Assembly (NCBI GenBank): GCA_035997545.1
Contig: DASYIL010000085.1
Coordinates: 1-37,251 of the forward strand
Origin: GCA-003244245 sp035997545
GTDB lineage: Bacteria > Actinomycetota > Actinomycetes > Mycobacteriales > Pseudonocardiaceae
DNA: 37,251 nt
Reading direction: 5' to 3'
Each line of letters starts with the position of its first letter. The stretch's first letter is position 1. Shown piece after piece: positions 1 to 7,334 of this stretch. The notes beneath the pieces are model-generated. The model worked only from the letters and a program-made list of their open reading frames with translations, did not search any database and had not been told where the DNA came from. The position numbers and the translations under genes are program-made.

Positions 1-1
1 G

Positions 2-589
2 GTCAGCAAGCGGCGAGGCCGCGAAAAGCTCCACTTCCTGAATCCAGTCCCCATCCGGCTCGTCCACGACCGATGGGTGAGCAAGTACGCCGAGCCCTGG
101 GCGGCTGCGCTCAGCGACCTAAAGAACAGACTGGAGAGTCCCATGGAGAAGGTTTTCGAGATCTACATCCGCACCACCCCCGAGCGCCTCTGGGAGGCGA
201 TCACCGACGGCGAGATCAGGAGCAAGTACAACTTCGGCTCCCGGGTCAGCTCGGACTGGACGCCCGGCTCGCGCTACGAGATGAGACACCCCGCTGCCAC
301 CGGGCTCTTGGGAGAAGGGCAGAACCTCGAGATCGACCCCCCGCGCCGGCTCGTCCAGAGCATGGTTGCGCTCTGGAGCGACGATGTGACGAGCGAGGGC
401 ACCTCCAGGGTTACCTGGGAGATCGAACCCGTCGGCGACTCCTGCCGTCTGACCGTGACCCACGACCAGCTGCGCGAAGGCGCGAACGACGAACTCTACG
501 GCGGCTGGCCGATGATCCTCTCCGGCCTGAAAACATGGCTGGAGACGGGCGAGTTGCTTACCACGCCGGGATCGCTGCTATACGGCTGA
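2..589 (+). CDS. ArsR-type regulator fused to SRPBCC (AHSA1) domain, 5' partial
   Basis: The reading frame is open from the left edge, so the N-terminus lies outside the window. The first visible residues (GREKLHFLNPVPIRL, then HDRWVSKYAEPW) match the end of an ArsR winged helix as found in actinobacterial ArsR-SRPBCC fusions. From about residue 48 (MEKVFEIYIRTTPERLWEAI) an activator-of-Hsp90-like SRPBCC domain follows and fills the rest. Such fusions are thought to couple binding of a small hydrophobic ligand in the SRPBCC pocket to DNA binding, but the ligand here is unknown. An internal ATG at 143 could be mistaken for the start of a stand-alone SRPBCC protein. The continuous HTH-tail homology upstream argues for the fusion. 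Confidence 0.85.
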   Translation, partial: VSKRRGREKLHFLNPVPIRLVHDRWVSKYAEPWAAALSDLKNRLESPMEKVFEIYIRTTPERLWEAITDGEIRSKYNFGSRVSSDWTPGSRYEMRHPAATGLLGEGQNLEIDPPRRLVQSMVALWSDDVTSEGTSRVTWEIEPVGDSCRLTVTHDQLREGANDELYGGWPMILSGLKTWLETGELLTTPGSLLYG

Positions 590-717
590 GCCGCCGCAGG
601 ACGGGGCGACCAGCGCGGCCGCGGGGTACGGGTACGGCGCCCCGCGCCGAACGCCTCCGGGACACCTTCAACCCAGGCACATGTGACTGCTTCGCTACCG
701 GCTCGTTCGTGACATCG

Positions 718-1677
718 TCAAGGCTGGGGCTCCAGCGACTGTGCTCGGTGCTGGACCTGCTGCCATGCGGCCAGCCAGGCCTGCCGGGTCGCCACCCGGT
801 TGACCTCCTCGCGCTCCACCAGCCGCCCGGCGGCAAATACCACGTCGAAGTCGACGACGTCGCCCAGGTCGTCCAGCAGCTGCCTCACCTTGTGCTGGGC
901 CACGCAGGCGTCCTGATGTTCGCCCAGCACGTCCTGCAGCGCCACCGTCGACTCCACCAACTTGCGCACCGGTTTGCGACCAGCGGTGGCGGCCAGCTCA
1001 CCGGTGTAGCGCAGCCGCTTACCGCGAATCCGCAGCGCGTGCAGGACCTCGTCGGGCGGGTCCTCGCCGGCCCGCCGCACCGCTTCGGACAACCTGCGGT
1101 ACTCGGTGTGGACCAGCTCGATCAACGCGGGGCGCCTCGCTGAGCCGGCAGCGGTGGGCAGCGGCTTGGACACCGCGGCAGCCAGCCGGCGCAGCAACGC
1201 GGTGTAGCGGTCGCTGTCCAGCGCGTCGAGCATCTCGGCGCGAGCGGTCTCCCGGTTGGCGACCAGCGCCTCGATCAGGGTCTCCAACGCTTCGCGGCTG
1301 GTGTCATCGAAGGCCGCTGCGCGGCCCCGGAGGCGTTCGATGAGCACGTCGGCGTCGCGTACCGGCCCCAGCGCCCGGCCCAGCCAGCCCAGCTCGGCGC
1401 GCAGGTCGTCGGCCCAGGCCCGGTCCAGCAGCGGCCGAGCGGCCTTGAGCGCGGCCCGTATCCGGCGTACTGCGACCCGCATCTGGTGCAGCTCTTCGGT
1501 GTCCTCACCGATCCGGGTGCCAGGATCGCGGGCGAGCAGGGTGCGCAGCCGGGTGTCCAGCGCGGCGCGCAACTGGTGCACGGTCGGGTCGGACGGCCGG
1601 GACCGGACTGGTTTACCCAGGTTGATCAACTTCCCAGGTTTCGTGGTCCGGCGCGGGCTACGAGTGGCGACACTCAC
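718..1677 (-). CDS. CHAD domain protein
   Basis: This is a protein of about 319 residues made almost entirely of one CHAD domain, an alpha-helical, positively charged fold that binds inorganic polyphosphate. Two conserved basic signatures are visible: LHQMRVAVRRIRAALK near residue 65 and LHALRIRGKRLRY near residue 215, giving the typical duplicated helical halves. No CYTH (triphosphate tunnel) domain is attached, unlike the CYTH-CHAD fusions. Two GTG codons are adjacent (1680 and 1677). A TAGCAT hexamer at 1690-1685 lies 7 nt before the second, so I chose 1677 as a leaderless start. It is convergent with the ArsR fusion. A role at polyphosphate granules is inferred from the family. Confidence 0.88.
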   Translation of the reverse strand: MSVATRSPRRTTKPGKLINLGKPVRSRPSDPTVHQLRAALDTRLRTLLARDPGTRIGEDTEELHQMRVAVRRIRAALKAARPLLDRAWADDLRAELGWLGRALGPVRDADVLIERLRGRAAAFDDTSREALETLIEALVANRETARAEMLDALDSDRYTALLRRLAAAVSKPLPTAAGSARRPALIELVHTEYRRLSEAVRRAGEDPPDEVLHALRIRGKRLRYTGELAATAGRKPVRKLVESTVALQDVLGEHQDACVAQHKVRQLLDDLGDVVDFDVVFAAGRLVEREEVNRVATRQAWLAAWQQVQHRAQSLEPQP

Positions 1678-1719
1678 CACAGCGATGCTAGTGAACTACA
1701 GCCCGTGCAGGGTGACGGA

Positions 1720-2691
1720 TCAGTCGTTGGAGTGCAGCGCGACGTTGAGCTCGACGCCGGCCCGGCCGCCGCGGTGTACCGCTTGAACCGTGCCCGTGAT
1801 GGAGTCCCGACGGAACAGCACCCCGTTGGCGCCGGACAGCTCGCGGGCCTTGACCACCGCGCCATCAGGCAGCGTCACCTTGGTGCCTGCGGTGACGTAG
1901 AGGCCGGCTTCCACCACGCAGTCGTCGCCCAGCGAGATCCCGATCCCGGCGTTGGCGCCGACCAGGCAGCGCCGGCCGACTGAGATCTGCTCCTTGCCCC
2001 CGCCTGACAGTGTTCCCATGACCGACGCACCGCCGCCCAGATCGGAGTCGGCGCCGAGGACGACCCCGGCGGAGATCCGACCCTCCACCATTGAGGTACC
2101 GAGCGTGCCGGCGTTGAAGTTGACGAATCCCTCGTGCATCACCGTGGTGCCGGCGGCCAGATGGGCGCCCAGCCGCACCCGGTCCGCATCGCCGATCCGC
2201 ACTCCCAAGGGCACCACGTAGTCGACCATCCGTGGGAACTTGTCCACCCCGTACACGGTGACCGGACCGAGCTGGCGCATTCGCATCCGGGTGGCCTCGA
2301 AGCCCTCCACCGGGCACGGTCCGAAGTTGGTCCACACCACGTTGGACAGTAGGCCGAAGACCCCATCCAGATTGATGCTGCGCGGGGTCACCAGGCGGTG
2401 CGACAGCAGATGCAGGCGCAGGTAGACGTCGTGCGCGTCGACCGGCGGGGCTTGCAGGTCCGGCACTGTGGTGCGCACGGCCACCAGCTCGACACTGCGC
2501 GCCGGATCTGGTCCCAGCAGCGCGGCGACCTCATTGGGCACCTGGCCTTGCGACGCCCGCACGGTGCCAACCTCAGCGTCGCGCGGTAGTCCTGGCACCG
2601 GATGGGGAAACCAGGTGTCGAGCACGGTCCCGTTGAGTGTGAAGGTGGCCACCCCCAGGCCATACGCGGAATGGATCTGCGGGTCGTTCAC
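1720..2691 (-). CDS. dapD: 2,3,4,5-tetrahydropyridine-2,6-dicarboxylate N-succinyltransferase
   Basis: DapD uses succinyl-CoA to succinylate tetrahydrodipicolinate in the lysine/meso-diaminopimelate pathway in the cytosol. The protein is 323 residues, close to the mycobacterial enzyme. The C-terminal half carries left-handed beta-helix hexapeptide repeats (RLGAHLAAGTTVMHEGFVNF, GADSDLGGGASVMGTL, ISVGRRCLVGANAGIGISLG), and the N-terminal half matches the actinobacterial type (SINLDGVFGLLSNVVWTNFG). The start is the GTG at 2691, preceded 8 nt upstream by TAGCGT. A longer open frame extends upstream only because it runs antisense through dapE. dapD and dapE are divergent, 25 nt apart, as in the Rv1201c/Rv1202 pair. 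Confidence 0.95.
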   Translation of the reverse strand: MNDPQIHSAYGLGVATFTLNGTVLDTWFPHPVPGLPRDAEVGTVRASQGQVPNEVAALLGPDPARSVELVAVRTTVPDLQAPPVDAHDVYLRLHLLSHRLVTPRSINLDGVFGLLSNVVWTNFGPCPVEGFEATRMRMRQLGPVTVYGVDKFPRMVDYVVPLGVRIGDADRVRLGAHLAAGTTVMHEGFVNFNAGTLGTSMVEGRISAGVVLGADSDLGGGASVMGTLSGGGKEQISVGRRCLVGANAGIGISLGDDCVVEAGLYVTAGTKVTLPDGAVVKARELSGANGVLFRRDSITGTVQAVHRGGRAGVELNVALHSND

Positions 2692-2716
2692 GACTGGCCA
2701 CGCTACCGTCGCACTT
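2692..2716. promoter_or_regulatory. 25-bp divergent dapD/dapE promoter gap
   Basis: Only 25 bp separate the two GTG starts. TACCGT (2704-2709, plus strand) lies 7 nt before dapE, and TAGCGT (2705-2700, minus strand) lies 8 nt before dapD. No ribosome-binding site is visible on either side, and there is no room for one with a separate -10 box. Both genes are therefore probably leaderless, and their -10 elements physically overlap. Confidence 0.55.
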
Positions 2717-3802
2717 GTGAACCTTGATGTGAGCCTGGACCTGACTGCCGACCCCGTGAAGCTGACCGCCGCGCTGGTGGACATACCCAGCGTGTCGGGG
2801 GACGAGATGGCGCTGGCCGATGCGGTGCAGGCAGCGCTGGCCACGCAGGCGCCGCACCTGCGGTTGCAGCGCTGCGGTAACACCGTGCTCGCTCGCACCG
2901 AGTTAGGCCGCCCGCAGCGGGTACTGCTCGCGGGGCACCTGGACACCGTGCCGATCGCCGACAACCTCCCCAGCCGGAGCTGCGGCGACCTGCTCTACGG
3001 CTGCGGCACCTCGGACATGAAGTCGGGCGACGCGATGATCCTGCACCTCGCCGCCACGGTGCCGGAACCGGTACACGACCTGACCGTGGTGCTCTACGAC
3101 TGCGAGGAGATCGAGGAGGCCCACAACGGGCTGGGACGGATCGAGCGTGACCATCCCGAGTGGCTGGTCGCCCAGCTGGCGATCCTAGGTGAGCCCACCG
3201 GGGGGGTCGTCGAGGCCGGCTGCCAGGGCACCCTGCGAGTCGACGTTCGCACCCGCGGTCGTCGCGCGCACAGTGCCCGGTCGTGGCTGGGGGACAACGC
3301 GATCCACGCCGCCGGCGAGGTGCTGGCCCGGCTCGGGCATTACCGGCCACGCAGTGTCGAGATCGACGGGTGCATCTACCGGGAGGGCCTGCAGGCGGTG
3401 GGCATCTCCGGCGGAGTCGCCGGCAACGTGATACCCGACGCCTGCGAGATGGTGGTCAACTTCCGCTTCGCCCCGGACCGCTCGTTGCTGGACGCTCAGC
3501 AGCATGTCTGCGAGGTGCTCGACGGGTTCGAGCTCGAGTTCACCGATGGCGCGTGCGGTGCTCTACCGGGTCTGGACGCCCCGGCAGCACGGGAGTTCCT
3601 GGCCGCCATCGGGGTCGCGCCGGTCGCGAAGTACGGCTGGACGGATGTGTCCCGCTTCGCCGCGCTGGGAATCCCGGCGCTGAACTACGGACCCGGCGAC
3701 CCCAACCTCGCGCATACCCGGGAGGAACATGTACACACCGATCGGATCACCGCCTGCACCGAGGTGCTGCGCCGCTACCTGACCGGCCGCGCCGTTACCT
3801 GA
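2717..3802 (+). CDS. dapE: Succinyl-diaminopimelate desuccinylase
   Basis: DapE is a di-zinc M20 amidohydrolase that removes succinate from N-succinyl-LL-diaminopimelate, feeding lysine and peptidoglycan synthesis. At 361 residues it has the metal-site motifs LLAGHLDTVP (His, Asp), GCGTSDMKSGDA (bridging Asp), the EE pair in YDCEEIEE, LGEPTGG, and the late His in the EEHVHTDR segment. The central dimerisation segment (HSARSWLGDNAIH) is also present. The start is GTG 2717, with a TACCGT -10-like box 7 nt upstream. Frames starting earlier would overlap dapD antisense. It is followed after 59 nt by the LOG gene. Confidence 0.95.
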   Translation: MNLDVSLDLTADPVKLTAALVDIPSVSGDEMALADAVQAALATQAPHLRLQRCGNTVLARTELGRPQRVLLAGHLDTVPIADNLPSRSCGDLLYGCGTSDMKSGDAMILHLAATVPEPVHDLTVVLYDCEEIEEAHNGLGRIERDHPEWLVAQLAILGEPTGGVVEAGCQGTLRVDVRTRGRRAHSARSWLGDNAIHAAGEVLARLGHYRPRSVEIDGCIYREGLQAVGISGGVAGNVIPDACEMVVNFRFAPDRSLLDAQQHVCEVLDGFELEFTDGACGALPGLDAPAAREFLAAIGVAPVAKYGWTDVSRFAALGIPALNYGPGDPNLAHTREEHVHTDRITACTEVLRRYLTGRAVT

Positions 3803-3849
3803 CCGGTAGACATATCGGGCACCCGCAGGGGGTGCTCGACATAGTTCAC

Positions 3850-3855
3850 TACGCT
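3850..3855 (+). promoter_or_regulatory. -10 element of LOG-family gene (leaderless type)
   Basis: TACGCT ends 6 nt before the GTG at 3862, and no Shine-Dalgarno sequence lies between them. This spacing fits transcription starting at the first base of the start codon. Confidence 0.5.
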
Positions 3856-3861
3856 GGCGTC

Positions 3862-4656
3862 GTGTCGACGGACAGATGGCGAGGGTCCAGCAGGAACGGG
3901 GGGGACCAGGAGTACCCCCAGGAGAAGCATCGTGGACCGGTGGTGCTGCGGCGGGGCCGCCGCCACGAGGCGACCACCACCGATCAGCGGCTGCTCGACT
4001 CGCGTGGCCCCAGCGACTGGGTGCACACCGATCCGTGGCGGGTGCTGCGTATCCAATCCGAGTTCGTCGAGGGTTTCGGAGCGCTCGCCGAGCTGCCCCG
4101 TGCGGTGACCGTGTTTGGCTCGGCCCGCACCCACCAGGACCATCCCGAGTACGTCACCGGTCGCGCGCTGGGCGCCGCGCTTGCGGTTGCCGGCTTCGCG
4201 GTGATCACCGGTGGTGGCCCCGGCACCATGGAGGCGGTCAATCGTGGGGCGTCCGAGGCGGGCGGGTTGTCGGTGGGACTGGGCATCGAGTTGCCCGTCG
4301 AGGAGGGGCTCAACCCCTGGGTCGACCTCGGAATCAACTTCCGCTACTTCTTCGCCCGCAAGACCATGTTCATCAAGTACGCCCAGGCCTTCGTCTGCCT
4401 GCCCGGCGGATTCGGCACCCTGGACGAGCTGTTCGAGGCTCTCACCCTGGTGCAGACCAAGAAGGTCACCAAGTTCCCCGTCGTCCTGCTCGGACAGGCC
4501 TACTGGGGTGGGCTGCACTCGTGGCTCGCCGACACCGTAGTGGCGCAAGGCAAGCTCACCGAGGCCGAGGTCGCCCTGCTGCACATCACCGACGACGTCG
4601 ACGAGGCGGTGTGCCTGGTCGGCGCGTCCTACCAGGCGTGGGAGGACGCGCATTAA
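3862..4656 (+). CDS. LOG family (TIGR00730) nucleotide 5'-monophosphate phosphoribohydrolase
   Basis: A 264-residue Rossmann-fold protein of the lysine-decarboxylase-like family, now known as LOG. LOG enzymes release the base from cytokinin riboside or other nucleoside monophosphates. The signature motifs are present: GGGPGTMEAVNRGA near residue 118 and PGGFGTLDELFEAL near residue 182, with FFARKTMF between them. The first 35 residues are basic and poorly conserved. An internal GTG at about 3940 with AGGAGA upstream is an alternative start. GTG 3862 is preferred because TACGCT lies 6 nt before it. In mycobacteria folP2 and gpgS follow a LOG gene at this point, but they are absent here. The substrate cannot be told from sequence. 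Confidence 0.9.
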   Translation: MSTDRWRGSSRNGGDQEYPQEKHRGPVVLRRGRRHEATTTDQRLLDSRGPSDWVHTDPWRVLRIQSEFVEGFGALAELPRAVTVFGSARTHQDHPEYVTGRALGAALAVAGFAVITGGGPGTMEAVNRGASEAGGLSVGLGIELPVEEGLNPWVDLGINFRYFFARKTMFIKYAQAFVCLPGGFGTLDELFEALTLVQTKKVTKFPVVLLGQAYWGGLHSWLADTVVAQGKLTEAEVALLHITDDVDEAVCLVGASYQAWEDAH

Positions 4657-4723
4657 GCGCAGGCGTTGGTAGCGGTTTGCGGCAGCGCCAAGGGGGGTTG
4701 GTCGTTTTTGAAGAGTCACCAAC

Positions 4724-5032
4724 GTGCCACGATCTCCGAACGTGGGCACAGTACTGATGTATCTCATTGTCGCGGCAGTGGTGGCCGCGGTGGTGTTCCT
4801 GGTCGCCTCGTTGATCTTCGGCCGAGGCGAGGAGCTGGCTGCCCTGCCGCCGGATGCGACCCCGACCTGGCTGCCAGACGGACCGATCATCGGCGACGAC
4901 GTGCGCGCGGTGCGGTTCGCCCAAGTGCTGCGCGGGTACCGGATGTCCGACGTGGATTGGATCCTGCAGCGAACTGCGGCCGAGCTCGACGCGCTGCGCG
5001 CCCGAGTGGCCGAGCTGGAGGCGCAGCAATGA
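4724..5032 (+). CDS. Membrane-anchored DivIVA-domain protein (Rv1209-like)
   Basis: A small protein with one N-terminal membrane helix (MYLIVAAVVAAVVFLVASLIF) and a C-terminal DivIVA-like segment (FAQVLRGYRMSDVDWILQ) ending in a short coiled coil (RTAAELDALRARVAELEAQQ). This is the arrangement of mycobacterial Rv1209. DivIVA-type segments sense or organise curved or polar membrane, so a role in polar growth is possible, though the protein is too short to be Wag31. The start is uncertain: GTG 4724, GTG 4742 or ATG 4757 (directly before the helix). Its stop overlaps the ATG of the next gene (ATGA at 5029-5032), which implies translational coupling. Confidence 0.82.
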   Translation: MPRSPNVGTVLMYLIVAAVVAAVVFLVASLIFGRGEELAALPPDATPTWLPDGPIIGDDVRAVRFAQVLRGYRMSDVDWILQRTAAELDALRARVAELEAQQ

Positions 5033-5472
5033 ACCTGACCGCGCGGGTCGACGTCGACGCGCCGCCGGAGACGGTGTTCGCGGCCGCCACCGACTGGCAG
5101 CGCCAGGGCGAGTGGATCATCGCCACCACCGTGCGGATCCGTCAAGGCGACGGCCGCTCGGTCGGCTCCGAGGTGGAGGCCGTCACCGGGCTGCGCGGGA
5201 TGGGGATCACCGACCGCATGCTGATCACCGTGTGGGACGCCCCATTCCGATGCGAGACGCGGCACCTCGGGCGGGTGGTGCGCGGCATCGGCATCTTCGC
5301 GGTGCAGCCCCGCGGCCGCGACGCCGCAACCTTCGAGTGGACCGAGCGGCTCGAGCTGCCACTGGGGGTGCTGGGCGCCTTGGGCTGGCCGCTGGTTCGT
5401 CCGGTCTTCGAGTGGGGTCTGCGGCACTCGCTGGATCAGTTCGCCGGCTTCTGCCGGAGATACCCCGAATGA
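5029..5472 (+). CDS. SRPBCC family protein
   Basis: A single-domain START/Bet v1-like (polyketide cyclase/dehydrase) protein of 147 residues. The N-terminus (ARVDVDAPPETVFAAATDWQRQGEWI) is the typical first strand and helix, and the C-terminal helix (WGLRHSLDQFAGFCRRYPE) closes the cavity. The family binds hydrophobic ligands, but no ligand can be inferred. It is embedded between the DivIVA-like gene and the glycosylase with 4-nt ATGA overlaps at both ends, so the three genes form one coupled operon. Confidence 0.87.
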   Translation: MNLTARVDVDAPPETVFAAATDWQRQGEWIIATTVRIRQGDGRSVGSEVEAVTGLRGMGITDRMLITVWDAPFRCETRHLGRVVRGIGIFAVQPRGRDAATFEWTERLELPLGVLGALGWPLVRPVFEWGLRHSLDQFAGFCRRYPE

Positions 5473-6068
5473 GCCCCGGCCCAGCAACCGGACCGGACGG
5501 CCGGCGGCGCTGCCCCTGGGCGGTCACCGCCCCCGACTACTGCGACTACCATGACACCGAGTGGGGGGTGCCGGTGCATGGTGAGGCCGTGTTGTTCGAG
5601 CGGCTTAGCTTGGAGACGTTCCAGTCGGGCCTGTCCTGGTTGACGATCCTGCGCAAGCGCAACGCCTTCCGGCGCGCCTTCGCAGGCTTCCACCCAGCTG
5701 CGGTCGCCGCGTTCACCGACGACGACGTGGTGCGCCTGCTCACCGACGCAGGCATCGTCCGCAACCGTGCCAAGATCGAGGCGACGGTGCGCAACGCCAG
5801 GGCAGTTACCGAGCTCGATGCGGACCTGGACACCCTGTTATGGTCCTACGCGCCCGATCCCGCAGGGCGGCCCGCGCCACGCACCGTAACCGACGTGCTG
5901 GCCCGCACCCGTGAGTCCGAGGCGATGGCCCAGGCGCTGCGGGGCCGTGGTTTTACCTTCGTCGGTCCCATCACCTGCCATGCGCTCATGCAGGCCACCG
6001 GGATGGTCGACGATCATCTCATCGGCTGCTTCCGCCGCGCCCCCCGGGTGAGTTCCCGGCGCTGGTGA
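5469..6068 (+). CDS. tag: DNA-3-methyladenine glycosylase I
   Basis: TAG removes 3-methyladenine from alkylated DNA in base excision repair. The 199-residue length and motifs match: RCPWA with the first zinc Cys, YHDTEWGVPVH, LSLETFQSGLSWLTIL with the conserved Glu and Trp of the base pocket, RNRAKIEATVRNARA, and the C-terminal zinc pair in TCHALMQATGMVDDH followed by LIGC. The start ATG at 5469 overlaps the preceding TGA. The Rv1210 position after a DivIVA-like gene is conserved, with the SRPBCC gene added between. Confidence 0.95.
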   Translation: MSPGPATGPDGRRRCPWAVTAPDYCDYHDTEWGVPVHGEAVLFERLSLETFQSGLSWLTILRKRNAFRRAFAGFHPAAVAAFTDDDVVRLLTDAGIVRNRAKIEATVRNARAVTELDADLDTLLWSYAPDPAGRPAPRTVTDVLARTRESEAMAQALRGRGFTFVGPITCHALMQATGMVDDHLIGCFRRAPRVSSRRW

Positions 6069-6213
6069 ACCGGCGGTCCCAGGTGGACGGTGGGGACGGC
6101 CGACCCGAGATCATCGGTTGCTTTTCGCGGGTCGGAGGCGATAAGGGAGAATGCAGGGGGTCACCGGTGTCGCGTGGCCAGCTGCGGTGACGAATGTACG
6201 GAGGGAGCACGCT

Positions 6214-6381
6214 ATGGCGGCCATGAAGCCACGGACCGGCGACGGTCCCCTCGAGGTGACGAAGGAGGGACGGGGCATCGTGATGCGCGTCCCGCTCGAG
6301 GGCGGTGGACGGCTCGTCGTCGAGATGTCGGCGGACGAGGCAGGCGAACTTGGCGAGGCATTGCGAGCTGTCGTGGAGTGA
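6214..6381 (+). CDS. DUF3117 small protein (Rv1211-like)
   Basis: A 55-residue protein beginning MAAMKPRTGDGPLEVTKEGR, typical of the DUF3117 family that is strongly conserved in actinobacteria and lies beside tag and glgM in mycobacteria. A good ribosome-binding site (GGAGG in acggagggagcacgct) sits before ATG 6214, so the longer upstream frame is not needed. The protein looks like a compact beta-rich fold ending in a helix (SADEAGELGEALRAVVE). Its function is unknown. Confidence 0.93.
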   Translation: MAAMKPRTGDGPLEVTKEGRGIVMRVPLEGGGRLVVEMSADEAGELGEALRAVVE

Positions 6382-6470
6382 CCCCGCCCTCAGTGTCCGT
6401 CGTCCCGTGGCCTCGGTTGGCGCCTGGAAGGCGCACCGGGGCCTCGACACGAACTGACCCGGAGACATCC

Positions 6471-6752
6471 ATGCCCGCGATACCGAAGATCCCCACCCCC
6501 CTGGCCGAGGCCGGGGTGCAGCCGCGCCTCGGTTCCGGGGTGAATGACGTCGTCCTGGTCGGCCAGTCTGGTCACGGGTGGCTGCTCGGCATCGGGCAGG
6601 GCAGCGCGCGGCACTGGCGGGCCGCCGGTGCCGCGCTGGTCCGGGCCACCTCGGTGGTCGAGGCGGGGGCGAGAGTTCACCGCTGGACTGCCCTGGGCGC
6701 ACCTGGACATTGCCGCTACGCCCGGGTGATGGTGGATTCCTGGTCACCCTAG
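6471..6752 (+). CDS. Uncharacterised 93-residue protein
   Basis: I do not recognise this family. The codon third positions are strongly GC-biased through to the stop, which supports real coding, and GGAG lies 6 nt before ATG 6471. The same frame extends back to a GTG at 6378 that overlaps the stop of the DUF3117 gene (GTGA), so a 124-residue, translationally coupled form is an alternative. No signal peptide, membrane helix or metal motif is visible. The middle (DVVLVGQSGHGWLLGIGQGS) looks like two beta strands. It is convergent with the GtrA gene, only 6 nt away. Confidence 0.6.
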   Translation: MPAIPKIPTPLAEAGVQPRLGSGVNDVVLVGQSGHGWLLGIGQGSARHWRAAGAALVRATSVVEAGARVHRWTALGAPGHCRYARVMVDSWSP

Positions 6753-6758
6753 CGCTGG

Positions 6759-7277
6759 TCACGACAGCACTTGGGCACGGCGCTGCTTGGCTTCGTCAGA
6801 GCCGAACACCAGCCGGTCCAGCAGCGCGAACTTGAGTATGAACAGCGGCAGGAAGCTAGCGTTGAAGGCCACCGCGACGACGACGGTGCGCATCGCGTGG
6901 TCATCGATGGTCTCGCCGATCAGCCGGTCAACGCCGGCGGTGATGCCGATCGCCACCAGGCCGCTGAGTATGATCACCGCCAGGTAGGGCAGCAGTTCAC
7001 GACGTATCTCCACTGGGCCGGAGCGTCGCCACGTCCAGTATCGGTGGATGAGGAAGTTCGGCACCACACCAGCGACGAAAGCCACCGCCCCGGAGACGGT
7101 GGCCGAGGCTGCGAGAACCCCGAACAGCAGCACGAACGCCACCTGGCTGCACGTTGTGGACACCGCCGTGCCCGCCGCGAACCTAGTAAACAACCTCGCC
7201 AGTCGAGATCGAGCGAACCGTCGAAACACCTCCCCATCTTTGCAGACGCTGTCCGTAGTCATGCGTTCTGGAGGCAT
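6759..7277 (-). CDS. GtrA family membrane protein
   Basis: About 172 residues with four predicted membrane helices: TCSQVAFVLLFGVLAASATV, SGAVAFVAGVVPNFLIH, YLAVIILSGLVAIGITAGV, and TVVVAVAFNASFLPLFILKF. The HRYWTW motif after helix 2 is characteristic of GtrA. GtrA proteins take part in moving polyprenyl-linked sugars across the membrane or in wall glycan assembly. Here it lies next to glgM on the same strand, 57 nt downstream. The start may be ATG 7277 or ATG 7262, and neither has a clear ribosome-binding site. Confidence 0.87.
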   Translation of the reverse strand: MPPERMTTDSVCKDGEVFRRFARSRLARLFTRFAAGTAVSTTCSQVAFVLLFGVLAASATVSGAVAFVAGVVPNFLIHRYWTWRRSGPVEIRRELLPYLAVIILSGLVAIGITAGVDRLIGETIDDHAMRTVVVAVAFNASFLPLFILKFALLDRLVFGSDEAKQRRAQVLS

Positions 7278-7334
7278 TGCAGCAACAAGGGACGAATTAA
7301 TGCAATCTGCATCCAGAACGCGGCAAGGCGGCGA

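Noticed and set aside
73..1143. Long plus-strand open frame across the ArsR fusion tail and the CHAD gene
   Set aside because: It is out of frame with the ArsR-SRPBCC homology and antisense to the CHAD gene. Arg/Pro/Gly-rich composition is typical of shadow frames in GC-rich DNA.
2692..2964. N-terminal extension of dapD to 2964
   Set aside because: The added 91 residues are antisense to dapE and have no family counterpart. GTG 2691 gives the normal DapD length.
3775..5487. 570-residue minus-strand open frame opposite the LOG, DivIVA-like and SRPBCC genes
   Set aside because: Every stretch is antisense to a gene with clear homology. No domain is recognisable in it.
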